Source of the DNA: Zeaxanthinibacter sp. PT1
GTDB lineage: Bacteria; Bacteroidota; Bacteroidia; Flavobacteriales; Flavobacteriaceae
NCBI RefSeq assembly: GCF_028464225.1
Contig: NZ_JAQPCN010000003.1
Span: forward strand, 124,001-188,000
Direction of reading: 5' to 3'
DNA: 64,000 nt
In this document: positions 1-9,068 of the stretch, one piece after another
Position numbering within the stretch: the first letter of the stretch is position 1
How the letters are laid out: every line of letters begins with the position of its first letter
Notes under the pieces: model-generated
Told to the model about the DNA's origin: nothing
The model's input: the letters and a program-made list of their open reading frames with translations, nothing else
Databases searched by the model: none
Translations under genes and position numbers: made by a program

Positions 1-145
1 GGCTTGAATCCTGTATTTTCTGTAGGTAGAGGGTACCTTTCTTTAGGCCGGCAACATTTCCGGTAACGACCATGGTCTTTTCAGGATCTTTACCGCAGGC
101 AACGATCAGTAGGGCCAACAGGGACCACAAAGCAAGTTTGTTCAT
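1..145 (-). CDS. Lipoprotein, N-terminal part only (DUF4369-like)
   Basis: The first 48 codons of a gene that runs off the left edge. It begins with a short hydrophobic signal ending in the lipobox IVAC (Cys17), so the product should be lipidated and held at the periplasmic face of a membrane. The following stretch (VVTGNVAGLKKGTLYLQK) resembles the start of DUF4369, a beta-rich domain often found before a TlpA-type thioredoxin domain in Bacteroidota. That assignment is inference, since the rest of the gene is outside the window. It lies upstream of, and divergent in function from, the DUF819 gene on the same strand. Confidence 0.5.
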   Translation of the reverse strand, partial: MNKLALWSLLALLIVACGKDPEKTMVVTGNVAGLKKGTLYLQKIQDSS

Positions 146-187
146 CTAAAAAATTTTTGGGCAAATATCACTAAAGTTTGCGTGTTA

Positions 188-1450
188 TTAAACTTTTGAG
201 GCAATTTCCATAAGGTAGGCGCAGAGCAGGGCCCCGCCCGTTCCCACCACGTACCCGAATACGGCCAGGAGTACCCCGACCGAGGTCAGGGAGGGATGAA
301 ATTCAGCCGCGACTACCGGTGCAGATGCAGCACCGCCAACATTGGCCTGGCTGCCTACAGCCAAAAAGAAATAAGGAGCTTTGATCAGTTTAGCGACCAG
401 TATCAGCAAACCGGCATGTATGCTGATCCAGATAAGACCTATGGCGATAAGGCCCGGGTTTTCCAATACTTTTCCCAAATCCATTTTCATTCCTATGGTG
501 GCTACCAGGATATAGATAAATACACCCCCTAATTTGCTGGCCCCCGCTCCTTCATAGTTCTTGGCCTTAGTAAAGGACAGCCCAATCCCGATCGCGGTTG
601 CGATCACGACCATCCAGAAGAAGTTACTGCCCAGGAAGGACAAGAAACTTTTTTTATCAGCGACAGCTGCTACATTGGCTTCGAGGTAGGTGCTAATAGA
701 ATCGCCAAAAAAATGGGCAATGCCTACTGCCGTAAAGGCGAGGAAGAGCATGATCATATAGTCGTTCAGGGTAGGAACCCTGGTGATTTTTTCCGTAAAG
801 GCGGTTACTTTTTTCCGAAGATCGGTGATGGCCGAAGTATCCGCTTTAAGCCATCGGTCTATACGCGCGGAACGCCCAATACCAAATAAGAGTACGGCCA
901 TCCAGATATTAGCGACTACAATATCTATTAAAACCATCCCCCCGTATTTAGACGGGTTATACCTGAAGATCTCTAACATGGCTGCCTGGTTGGCACCTCC
1001 ACCGATCCAGCTTCCCGCGATGGTGGAAAGTCCTCTCCAAACTGCATCAAAATCGTTCCCACCTACCGTTTCAGGAGAGAATATGGATACGATCAAAATG
1101 GCGATAGGTCCTCCGATAATTATACCTACGGTTCCTGTAAAGAACATGATCAGGGCTTTTGACCCCAGGTTTGCAATGGCTTTAAGATCTATACTCAGGG
1201 TCATGAGGACCAGTGCGGCGGGGAGAAGATAGCGGCTGGCCATAAAATAAAGTCCGGAGGTTTCATCAGAAATAACTCCTGCACTGGCTAATATCGCAGG
1301 CAGCACGTAACACATGAGGATAGCCGGAACGACCGAATAAAATTTACTCCAGAATCCTGTGTGCCTTGAAGAGGTATAAAATATAAAACCCAGGCATAAG
1401 GTTAATAATCCAAAGACGACACTGTCATTGGTGATCAGGGGTTGCTCCAT
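188..1450 (-). CDS. DUF819 family integral membrane protein
   Basis: A 420-residue, very hydrophobic protein with about ten to twelve predicted membrane segments and glycine-rich central motifs (GSWIGGGANQAAM near residue 147; VGSQANVGGAASAPV near residue 367). These match the DUF819 (YjcL-like) family, which is related in fold to carboxylate and sodium symporters. The substrate is unknown. The two similar glycine/asparagine/alanine motifs in the two halves suggest an inverted-repeat transporter fold. The length is normal for the family. The gene ends 43 bp before the partial lipoprotein gene on the same strand. Confidence 0.8.
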   Translation of the reverse strand: MEQPLITNDSVVFGLLTLCLGFIFYTSSRHTGFWSKFYSVVPAILMCYVLPAILASAGVISDETSGLYFMASRYLLPAALVLMTLSIDLKAIANLGSKALIMFFTGTVGIIIGGPIAILIVSIFSPETVGGNDFDAVWRGLSTIAGSWIGGGANQAAMLEIFRYNPSKYGGMVLIDIVVANIWMAVLLFGIGRSARIDRWLKADTSAITDLRKKVTAFTEKITRVPTLNDYMIMLFLAFTAVGIAHFFGDSISTYLEANVAAVADKKSFLSFLGSNFFWMVVIATAIGIGLSFTKAKNYEGAGASKLGGVFIYILVATIGMKMDLGKVLENPGLIAIGLIWISIHAGLLILVAKLIKAPYFFLAVGSQANVGGAASAPVVAAEFHPSLTSVGVLLAVFGYVVGTGGALLCAYLMEIASKV

Positions 1451-1510
1451 GGGTGGTTATGATTTTGGCCAAATATAAACAAAAAGCTAAGACAGCTAAT
1501 TTTGCGAAAA

Positions 1511-3709
1511 TCAGATATTCAGCCAGTAGGTGAACTTCAGGTTGATAGACCTGTACCGCGGGCTGAACTGGTTGATGAAATAATTGTCATTGTAGACCAG
1601 GAAAAGATCAGAAAGCGGGGCAAACCTCCATTGCAATCGAGAATTGATTCCCAGGTTGTCTTGCTGGTTGCTGTACTGAATAAGGGTAGACCAAAAGAGG
1701 CTCTTACTGAAGGTGATATCTACCTTAGGTGAGAATAACCAAAGGTCGGCGCTTGGGTAGGGGTCCGGCAACTGTATCTTGTCGTAATTAAGGGCAAACC
1801 GCAAGGAGGCAATCGGTTGTATCCTCAGGCTGACTTCCCCTTCCAGGGAAAACCGGGTTCCGTTAAAAAAGCCGCCGTATTCCGGTTCTATGGAAAAGGA
1901 GACGATATTGGCCCTATTAGAGCGGTATTCCATTTTAAAGCTATTGAACTCGTATCCCTGGTTTCCCGGTAAGGGAATGCCGTCTTCAGATCCGGTGGGA
2001 TCAAAAGAATCTGTCAGGAAGATATAGCGGTTACTGAATTCTGCTTCAAAATCGGACTGGTTTCTCAATTCGGCCCTCCATGTGGCCATGATATCGTGGT
2101 CTGTCCTCTGGTAATCCAATCCCGGTCTCCAGGTAACGATGGGGAACAACCTGAAACTGTGCCGGTTTATAGGGCCTGCACTGGGCCAGAATAAGCGTTC
2201 AGCCGCTACAGCACCCTTCAGGATATCCGTTCTCCTGATAAATCCCAGGTCCGAACGAAAATCTTCATCTACCTTGACCAGATCGGTGACAAATCGGTAA
2301 TTCCTGCTATTGTACTCCAGGTTGGCGCCCAGGGAGAGATTTCCCTCCGCATCATCCGGCTGAAACGACTTGTGGGCATAAAATTTACCCGTCCAGGTGT
2401 TTTCTTTAGACGCCAGGTTGTAGTCTAGCCCCACCACACGATTGTAGTCATCTTCCCGTTCTAAAAAATCGTAGTCGCCAAAAGACTGGCGGTTGATGAG
2501 GAACATACTGACGAAAGAGCGGGAAAACATTTTTCGCTGCAGCGCCAGCATCATATTATTGTTAGAGGCAATTTCGTTGTCCGGATCTTCTGCAGTCTGG
2601 ATATTAAGAAATCCTAATCGCCAATCCTGGTTAAGTTTTCCGCTCAGCCGGACCCCTCCGAGTATATCGTTCTGTATGGTGTTCCCTGTAGAATCTTTGG
2701 CAATCCCTATACGACGCGAAAAAAAAGGATTTGCATCCCTGCCGCCTCCATAACCTGAAAACAGGTCACTATTATCAATAAAGAATTGTCGTTTTTCCGG
2801 GAGGTTGATCTCAAAGCGGGTAAGGTTGGTAACTACATTATCCACCTCCACATTAGAGAAATCCGGGTTAATGGTTATATCCAGGTTCATCCCGTTACCG
2901 ATGGCAACTTTGGCGTCTCCACCAACCTTGAAGTTGACCGAACTGTTGTCCAGGACGTAATCATTGTCGGCCAGGATATTGATATATGGGATTAATGCCA
3001 ATGGGGTGCGCGATTTTCCCAGTGGTTTTTCAAATTTCATATCGCCCATAAAAGCGAGGTTAAAAATGAGTTGATTTTGGGGAATCTCTGCCCAAACACT
3101 ACGCTCGTTGCTTTGCATGTCAAAACGGTAACTCTGGAATCGCCATTTAGTCTCCCCTTCACGGAATTTGAAGGATGTAAGTGGGATGGCTATCTCTGCG
3201 CTGTAATAATCGTCATATATGGTGGTCTCGGCCTGCCATTTAACGTCCCAGGAGGTATTAAAACCTCTTAGGTCAGCACCTCCACCGGAGATGAGCGCTT
3301 CCCTTCTCACTCCGTAAGGGTTGATGCCAAAGAGGAAGGCATTGGTTCCATCATTGAAGGTGTCAAAGATGAGGCTGATATTATCATTTCCCCCGGCTCT
3401 GAAATCCCGTTCCAGGGAAGGAATAACATAGTCTTTCCCGGGTGCATTGGCCTTGATACCGATATAGAGCGTGGTCCCATTGTATAACATCCGGATTTCG
3501 GTCTGTTGTTCTGCTCTGAGTGTATCTGTGGGGAAATATTGCTGAAAATCCCCCGCAACATCAGCTTCTTCCCATGCAGCTTCATCTAGAATCCCATCGG
3601 CCTTTATAAAGCCGTCAATATATTTTACAGTGAATTCTTTGTCGGTGGTTTGTGCATGGGTGAGGAAGGAAAAGAAAATTGATAAGAAAACGCACAAACG
3701 TCTGAACAT
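1511..3709 (-). CDS. DUF5916 outer-membrane protein with CBM9-like N-terminal domain
   Basis: I chose the start that gives MFRRLCVFLSIFFSFLTHA, a clear signal peptide; upstream in-frame codons (to 3802) have no such signal. The mature protein (about 710 residues) begins with a carbohydrate-binding family 9-like beta-sandwich (ADGILDEAAWEEA motif) and continues into a long beta-rich region that fits the DUF5916 beta-barrel. Such proteins are common in Bacteroidota outer membranes and have no settled function. The last residues, TYWLNI, look like a beta-barrel C-terminal strand. The 189 bp on its 5-prime side, up to the penicillin-binding protein gene, hold no gene I can support. Confidence 0.78.
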   Translation of the reverse strand: MFRRLCVFLSIFFSFLTHAQTTDKEFTVKYIDGFIKADGILDEAAWEEADVAGDFQQYFPTDTLRAEQQTEIRMLYNGTTLYIGIKANAPGKDYVIPSLERDFRAGGNDNISLIFDTFNDGTNAFLFGINPYGVRREALISGGGADLRGFNTSWDVKWQAETTIYDDYYSAEIAIPLTSFKFREGETKWRFQSYRFDMQSNERSVWAEIPQNQLIFNLAFMGDMKFEKPLGKSRTPLALIPYINILADNDYVLDNSSVNFKVGGDAKVAIGNGMNLDITINPDFSNVEVDNVVTNLTRFEINLPEKRQFFIDNSDLFSGYGGGRDANPFFSRRIGIAKDSTGNTIQNDILGGVRLSGKLNQDWRLGFLNIQTAEDPDNEIASNNNMMLALQRKMFSRSFVSMFLINRQSFGDYDFLEREDDYNRVVGLDYNLASKENTWTGKFYAHKSFQPDDAEGNLSLGANLEYNSRNYRFVTDLVKVDEDFRSDLGFIRRTDILKGAVAAERLFWPSAGPINRHSFRLFPIVTWRPGLDYQRTDHDIMATWRAELRNQSDFEAEFSNRYIFLTDSFDPTGSEDGIPLPGNQGYEFNSFKMEYRSNRANIVSFSIEPEYGGFFNGTRFSLEGEVSLRIQPIASLRFALNYDKIQLPDPYPSADLWLFSPKVDITFSKSLFWSTLIQYSNQQDNLGINSRLQWRFAPLSDLFLVYNDNYFINQFSPRYRSINLKFTYWLNI

Positions 3710-3898
3710 AGTTGAATAGTTAGTTAGGTGGCCCCCAAATTTAACCCCTCTGACGTTAAATAAATCACAAAATTTTGCCAAAAGCAGGTGCGATTCAGTC
3801 ATAAGATGGCTAAACAGTGACCGGCTTATTCCCTAAAAACCTGGGCTTCCATATCCAGGATCCAGACAGATATATACCACTTGATAAATACGTTAATC

Positions 3899-6154
3899 TT
3901 AATCCTTGGACTTAAACTTCTTCTTTTTCTTTTTGTCCGGGTTGGTAAACAACCGTTTCAGGAAGCCGTCTTTTTTCACGGGTTCACAATCCAGTAAGCG
4001 TGCAACTTCTCCGGAAGGGGGCTGAAACCTTGCCCTTGTAATAGGGTTAAATGACTTTTCTTTATTCATCTTCTGCAGTAAGGTGGCAAACAGGGGAAGA
4101 GCGGCATTGGCCCCCTGTCCGAGGCTGGTGCTCCTGAAGCCGATCTCGTGTCGGTCCAGGCCTACCCAGCTGACGTGAACCAATTCCGGGCTTATAGCCA
4201 CGAACCAGGCATCCTTGTTATTTTGTGTAGTACCGGTTTTGCCTGCCAGGTCGTTCCTTAAGCCATACGTACTCCTGATCCGTGCTGCGGTGCCCTGGTT
4301 GACCGTGGCTTGCATCATTTCAATCATCAGCTGCCTGTTCTGTTCAGAATAAGCAGGGCCCGGTCTATCCTCTTGCCGGTGTTCCATCAGTAAGGAGTCA
4401 TTACCACTGGTGACTCTCTTTATGAGGTAGGGTTTTACCGGGATGCCGTCATTTACGTAACTCGCGTATGCGCCAGCCAATTCTGGAATACTGACCGCAC
4501 CGGTACCTAAAGCCAAGGAAGGTTGTGCAGGTAAATCTGCAGTGATCCCCATCTTTTTAGCGAGCTGCAGGGTTCTGTTAATCCCGGCATCTTCCAGTAC
4601 TTTTACGGCAACGGTATTCACCGAATTACTAAGCGCCTCCTCCATGGAATAATTGAGATAGGCTTCATCCTTGTCGCCGGAATTCCCGGGAGACCAACCC
4701 TCCATGTTTTCATAGGCAACCTCCCTGGCCGAATAATAGTTGCAGGGTTCAACTCCCGCTTCCAGGGCTGCAGTATAGACGATGGGTTTAAAGGTAGAGC
4801 CTACCTGCCTTTCGCTTTGGGAAATATGATCGTACTTAAAATATTTATAATTAATCCCCCCGATCCAGGTCAGTACTTCCCCGCTCTGTGGATCTATTCC
4901 CAGCGAGCCCACATTAAGATATTTCATCAGGTATCGGACACTGTCAATACTGCTCATCAGCAAGGTGGTATCTCCTTTCCAACTGGGGAGGGTCATCGAT
5001 CTTTTTACTGACAGGGAGTCCATAACGGCTTCTTCGCTAAGCCCCGATGCACTTAATTTCCTGAAGGCCGGCGATTGGCGCACTGCCTTCCGGATAAGTG
5101 TTTTATCAGTCTCCCAGGGGGCATTCTTTCCATGACTTTTCTCAAATTGTTGTTGCAGGCCTTTCATATGTTCAGTCATGGCTTCTTCGGCCAATTGTTG
5201 CATTTTAAAATTAAGGGTTGTGTACACCTTTAAACCAGAGGTGTAGATATTGTACTCCTGCCCATTTTCTCTTTCTTTATCTGCCCATCTTTTAAGTTGC
5301 TTGCGAACTTCTTCCCTGAAATAAGGAGCAATCCCCTGGTCGTGGTCGTATTCCCGGTAATCCAGGGATAGGGGAAGGCCCTGTAAACTGTCTAGCTGGG
5401 AATTGTCAATGTGTTCATTCCGTGCCATAGCCAGGAGCACTAGGTTTCGCCTGGTAATACTGCGCTCGGGAAAAAGCCTTGGATTATATGCATAGGTGGC
5501 TTTTAGCATCCCAACCAGGGTAGCTGCTTCTACCATAGACAGATCGCTGGCTGGTTTATTGTAAAATTTAAGGGCGGCACTTTCAATGCCAAAAGTGTTG
5601 CCGCCAAAAGATACCGTATTAAGATAATGCTGCAGGATTTCCTTTTTGGTGTAAATGGACTCCAGTCTGCTGGCAATGATCATTTCCCTGAATTTATCTG
5701 CCACCAATCCAAGTTTACTGCCGTGCTCACGGGGATATAAATTTTTGACTAACTGTTGACTTAAGGTACTTCCGCCACCGGCCGATTCGTCCTGCAGCAG
5801 GACAGTTTTTAGTGCTACGCGCATCAGGCTGGGATAATCGATGCCCTTATGTTCGTAGAATCGCTCGTCTTCAATAGAGACCAGTGCATGTACAAGGTGT
5901 TCGGGTAATTGCTCATAGCTGACAGGTTGCCTGTCAAAAAGGTAATACTTTCCGATCAGTACGCTGTCTGCAGAATATACCTCCGTAGCTTTTTGGTAGC
6001 TAAGGTCTGAGAGCGACTTTTCTGACGGGATGGGCCCCCAGGCCCCCGCATGTATGCTTAACATAAAGGTTATAAACAGGCCGGATAGGGCCACAAATAC
6101 CCATAATGCATATTTACTAATTTTTCGCCATTGGGGTTTATGGATGTTTTTCAT
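3899..6154 (-). CDS. Class A penicillin-binding protein (PBP1A type)
   Basis: A bifunctional peptidoglycan synthase of 751 residues. Residues 15-35 form one membrane anchor. The glycosyltransferase domain carries EDERFYEHKG (95-104) and GGSTLSQQLVKN (127-138). The transpeptidase domain has the active-site SxxK (Ser453, Lys456), SVN (511-513) and KTGT (639-642), so all catalytic motifs are intact. The C-terminus is a strongly basic tail (a run of six lysines within the last twelve residues), an oddity that may bind membrane or cell-wall polymers; that is inference. It is transcribed divergently from the S1/P1 nuclease gene. Confidence 0.93.
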   Translation of the reverse strand: MKNIHKPQWRKISKYALWVFVALSGLFITFMLSIHAGAWGPIPSEKSLSDLSYQKATEVYSADSVLIGKYYLFDRQPVSYEQLPEHLVHALVSIEDERFYEHKGIDYPSLMRVALKTVLLQDESAGGGSTLSQQLVKNLYPREHGSKLGLVADKFREMIIASRLESIYTKKEILQHYLNTVSFGGNTFGIESAALKFYNKPASDLSMVEAATLVGMLKATYAYNPRLFPERSITRRNLVLLAMARNEHIDNSQLDSLQGLPLSLDYREYDHDQGIAPYFREEVRKQLKRWADKERENGQEYNIYTSGLKVYTTLNFKMQQLAEEAMTEHMKGLQQQFEKSHGKNAPWETDKTLIRKAVRQSPAFRKLSASGLSEEAVMDSLSVKRSMTLPSWKGDTTLLMSSIDSVRYLMKYLNVGSLGIDPQSGEVLTWIGGINYKYFKYDHISQSERQVGSTFKPIVYTAALEAGVEPCNYYSAREVAYENMEGWSPGNSGDKDEAYLNYSMEEALSNSVNTVAVKVLEDAGINRTLQLAKKMGITADLPAQPSLALGTGAVSIPELAGAYASYVNDGIPVKPYLIKRVTSGNDSLLMEHRQEDRPGPAYSEQNRQLMIEMMQATVNQGTAARIRSTYGLRNDLAGKTGTTQNNKDAWFVAISPELVHVSWVGLDRHEIGFRSTSLGQGANAALPLFATLLQKMNKEKSFNPITRARFQPPSGEVARLLDCEPVKKDGFLKRLFTNPDKKKKKKFKSKD

Positions 6155-6299
6155 AGTTTTGGCAGCCTTTTCCTGTCAACGGGGCAAAAGTAGTATAACT
6201 GCAGACATTCTCTTAATGGCGTTTTAGTACTTTTTAATCCAAAAAATTGTGGGCCAGGCTTTACTGTTAACCTGATTATTGAGTTGTAATATTTTGATT

Positions 6300-7073
6300 A
6301 TGAAGAAACTACTTCTATTGCTTTTGTTGGTTGGTCAATTTTCAATGGCCAACGAGCTGGTATGGGGTAAAACCGGCCATCGCGTTGTGGGTGAGGTTGC
6401 CCAGGAGCTTATCAGTTCTAAGACTCGCAAGGCCATTGATAAATTATTAGACGGGCAAAGCCTGGCTGAAATATCTACCTATGCAGACGAGATAAAATCA
6501 GACAGGGCATATGATGCTTATTCCCCTTGGCATTACGTCAACTACCCTTTTGACAAAGAATACTCTGAAGTAACTCCGGCTCCGGAAGGCGACCTGGTCA
6601 TGGGGATACAGAAATCCATAGAGGTACTAAAGGACGCTAACCGTACCAAAGAAGAAAAAGTATTTTATTTAAAAATGCTTGTGCATTTCCTGGGTGACCT
6701 GCACCAGCCGCTGCACGCCGGGCGTGGGGAGGATAAAGGAGGAAACGATATACAGGTCATGTGGTTTGGTAAAGGAAGTAACCTGCACCGTGTCTGGGAC
6801 AGCCATTTGATTGATGATTACGGGATGAGCTATACCGAATTGTCCAATACACTTCCCAGGATCTCCAGGAAAGAAAGAAAGGCAATGCAGAAAGGCAATG
6901 TGCTGCAATGGATTGAAGAATCACAGGAATTAGCCCGGAAAGTATATGGAACGGCAGAAAGCGGGGACAAGCTCGGTTATTCGTACAGCTATAAGTACTG
7001 GGACCTGGTAGAAAAACAATTACTTACAGGGGGAGTTCGCTTAGCCAGTGTGCTGAACGATATTTTTGGTTAG
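6300..7073 (+). CDS. Secreted S1/P1-type zinc nuclease
   Basis: The start at 6300 gives a signal peptide (MKKLLLLLLLVGQFSMA). The mature protein begins close to Trp in VWGKTGH; in the S1/P1 family the mature N-terminal Trp and the following His bind zinc. The remaining zinc ligands are visible in order: Asp in YADEIK, His in PWHYVNYP, HFLGDLHQPLH, and HRVWDSH. The family uses three zinc ions to cut single-stranded DNA and RNA and to remove 3-prime phosphates. The length (257 residues) is normal. A likely role is phosphate or nucleotide scavenging outside the cytoplasm; that part is inference. Confidence 0.9.
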   Translation: MKKLLLLLLLVGQFSMANELVWGKTGHRVVGEVAQELISSKTRKAIDKLLDGQSLAEISTYADEIKSDRAYDAYSPWHYVNYPFDKEYSEVTPAPEGDLVMGIQKSIEVLKDANRTKEEKVFYLKMLVHFLGDLHQPLHAGRGEDKGGNDIQVMWFGKGSNLHRVWDSHLIDDYGMSYTELSNTLPRISRKERKAMQKGNVLQWIEESQELARKVYGTAESGDKLGYSYSYKYWDLVEKQLLTGGVRLASVLNDIFG

Positions 7074-7172
7074 TATAGATCTAAGGTAAAGGCTACTGCG
7101 AAGGCAGGCTGAATGCGTTAAAAGTTACTGTTTATCCCATACTCCGAGGTTTTTAACTACTTTTTTTTATCC

Positions 7173-7188
7173 TGGCACGAGAATTGAA
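7173..7188 (+). promoter_or_regulatory. Sigma-54-like promoter
   Basis: TGGCACG-AGAA-TTGAA matches the -24/-12 consensus TGGCACG-N4-TTGCW with correct spacing and one mismatch (GA instead of GC at -12). It lies in a gap with no coding sequence and points toward the terminator at 7277-7308. Chance similarity cannot be excluded. Confidence 0.4.
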
Positions 7189-7198
7189 TAAATTAATA

Positions 7199-7308
7199 TA
7201 AGAATCCGGGTGTTAGGATGTTGGCAGTTACCCGCCTGCCAGAGGTAGTATCCGTTTTCAAGTAGCAGGGTAATAAAAAAATCGGTTTGGATAAAAGCCG
7301 ATTTTTTT
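7199..7308 (+). ncRNA. Candidate small RNA between nuclease and AraC genes
   Basis: About 110 nt from the expected start of the sigma-54-like promoter to a strong terminator. The stretch has no convincing open reading frame but has self-complementary parts, for example around CCCGCCTGCCAGAGG. The terminator is about 200 nt past the nuclease stop codon, which is far for it to serve only that gene. It could instead be a long 3-prime untranslated region of the nuclease mRNA. Confidence 0.3.
7277..7308. terminator. Bidirectional intrinsic terminator
   Basis: An ATCGGTTT / AAAGCCGAT stem with a short loop, flanked by a run of A on one side and T on the other, so it can work on both strands. It lies between the convergent nuclease and AraC genes. 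Confidence 0.8.
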
Positions 7309-7335
7309 ATGTTTTAAGGGTACCGTTCTAAAGTA

Positions 7336-8208
7336 TCAGGATTGTAATACCTGTTTTAACTGGTTCCGGTATTCTGAAGGGTTCTGGCCGGTGAAAGCCT
7401 TAAAAGATTTATTAAAGTGCGAGAAATTATTAAAACCACATTCATAACAGACCTCGGTGATGCTCATCGGTTTTTCGGCTAATAGCTTAGAGGCGTGTAC
7501 CAAGCGGTATTCATTCACAAACTGTACAAAGGTTTTATTGGCGATCTTCTTAAAGTACCGGCAAAAAGACGGTATGGTCATGCTCACCATATCGGCCATC
7601 TCCTCCAGGGAGATGTCTTCCTGGAAGTGATTCTTTACATGGTTAAAAACCGTATTGATTCGATCATTGTCCCGGATGTCGGTTTCCATGGAGAAACCTT
7701 CGGCATTCAGCACTTTATATTCTTTGGATCTTCCCAGTTCGTTGAGAATATTAAGGATAGACAGTAATCTCTGGAAATCGTTCTGGTATTCCATTACTTC
7801 GATCTTCTGTCCAATCTTTAATTTGGTACTACCATTAAACGCTACCCCGCTTTTAGCGAGTTCAAACAGGGCCTGTATGTTCTTCATTTCGGGAATCTGG
7901 AAAAAATCGCTCCCCAGGAAATCCTGTTTCATCTGTATGACGGTTTCACTCTCGTTACCCGTCAGCTTATCCGTAAAGCCGCAATGCGGTAAATTACTTC
8001 CTATAAGGATAAGATCTCCGTCAGAATAATAGGAAATGTGACTACCTATCTGTCTTTTCCCGGAGCCTCCCTGCACATACACCAATTCTATTTCCGGGTG
8101 GTAGTGCCAGACAGTATTATTATTCAACTTGGACTCGTCAAATTTCTGGTAGGTATAGGAGTGCCCAAAATTAGGGACTATTGCTTCAAATGCCGGCTTC
8201 TGCTTCAT
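7336..8208 (-). CDS. AraC-family transcriptional regulator with cupin sensor domain
   Basis: A 290-residue regulator. The N-terminal half (about residues 25-90, with HYHPEIELVYV and GSNLPHCGF) is a cupin-type ligand-binding domain. The C-terminal 100 residues hold two AraC helix-turn-helix motifs, the second being YECGFNNFSHFNKSFKAFTG. The family usually senses a small metabolite, often a sugar, through the cupin. It is divergent from the small secreted protein gene at 8429 and could control it, but no operator was identified. Confidence 0.87.
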   Translation of the reverse strand: MKQKPAFEAIVPNFGHSYTYQKFDESKLNNNTVWHYHPEIELVYVQGGSGKRQIGSHISYYSDGDLILIGSNLPHCGFTDKLTGNESETVIQMKQDFLGSDFFQIPEMKNIQALFELAKSGVAFNGSTKLKIGQKIEVMEYQNDFQRLLSILNILNELGRSKEYKVLNAEGFSMETDIRDNDRINTVFNHVKNHFQEDISLEEMADMVSMTIPSFCRYFKKIANKTFVQFVNEYRLVHASKLLAEKPMSITEVCYECGFNNFSHFNKSFKAFTGQNPSEYRNQLKQVLQS

Positions 8209-8386
8209 TATCTCTTTACTACTATCAATACCCTTATAAAATTACAAGGGTAGCATTGATAGGTTCTGTGCAAAATTACCCAAAATATATGCAATATTAA
8301 CCTGAGAGGTCAAATTTGGGGGGTTCCTTGTTAAAATAGCACATATATAGGCAAATAGGGTGGTGTTTTTGGAGAGGTATTGACGG

Positions 8387-8394
8387 TATGTTTG
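8387..8394 (+). promoter_or_regulatory. -7 box TATGTTTG for the gene at 8429
   Basis: An exact match to the Bacteroidota -7 element TAnnTTTG, 34 bp upstream of the start codon. This predicts a leader of about 30 nt. Confidence 0.6.
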
Positions 8395-8428
8395 TATCGA
8401 ATTAGTTGTTCACCTAAAAAGAGAAATT

Positions 8429-9013
8429 ATGAAAACATTAAAAAGAATCTGCTACATTTTTACAGCTATAGTACTGAGTATTCCTTCATTGGTCATGGCG
8501 AATTCCGGGATCATTTTAGCTCCTGTTGGGAAGAAAATGCATTTCCAGATAGAGGAGATCACCGGCGAGACAAAAATTGATTTCATCAATAATGCAGGTA
8601 AAGTATTGTATTCTGAAAGATTAGTGGATGTAAAGCACTACGCTAAGAAGTTTGACATGACCCACCTTGTAGAAGGGGCATATTATGTAAGGGTAGAAGA
8701 TGTGTCCAAGTTAAAGACCTATTCCCTTCTATTGGAAAACGATAAGCTGAGTATTATTACAGTTGATGAAAAAGTAAAACCGTTTTTCTGGAAAAAAGGG
8801 AAAAAACTGTACGTAAATCTATTGAACCTGGAAAGTGCAGAAGTAGAGATCAAAGTTATTGACAGTAATAACAGGATACTTTTCGTTGAACGGATAGACA
8901 GCTCCCAGGTTGTGGAAAAAGCGATCAATTTTGAAAAGGCTTACGATGATCTTTATACGGTGATTGTCACAGTAGAAGGAGATACATTTTCTGAAAATGT
9001 TGTCATCAAATAA
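8429..9013 (+). CDS. Secreted two-domain beta-sandwich protein, function unknown
   Basis: 194 residues with a signal peptide (about residues 1-24, ending VMA). The mature part is two similar stretches of about 80 residues, each with the pattern of Ig-like or Por-secretion C-terminal-type beta sandwiches: a short Lys/Phe-rich segment, then I-x-F/V-x-N/D, then Y..V.V. The second half ends with NVVIK, typical of such folds. I do not recognise a named family. The gene has its own promoter and a terminator directly after it, so it is probably monocistronic. Confidence 0.7.
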   Translation: MKTLKRICYIFTAIVLSIPSLVMANSGIILAPVGKKMHFQIEEITGETKIDFINNAGKVLYSERLVDVKHYAKKFDMTHLVEGAYYVRVEDVSKLKTYSLLLENDKLSIITVDEKVKPFFWKKGKKLYVNLLNLESAEVEIKVIDSNNRILFVERIDSSQVVEKAINFEKAYDDLYTVIVTVEGDTFSENVVIK

Positions 9014-9046
9014 TAGTTGAGTTGAGTTTAGTTTAGTTTGGAAGGA

Positions 9047-9068
9047 GGGGCCGGGAGGCCCCTTTTTT
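9047..9068 (+). terminator. Intrinsic terminator after the secreted protein gene
   Basis: GGGGCC-GGGA-GGCCCC stem followed by six T. Just before it (9014-9040) is a pentamer-like run of GAGTT/TAGTT. The T run overlaps the last codon of the convergent MOSC gene. Confidence 0.85.
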
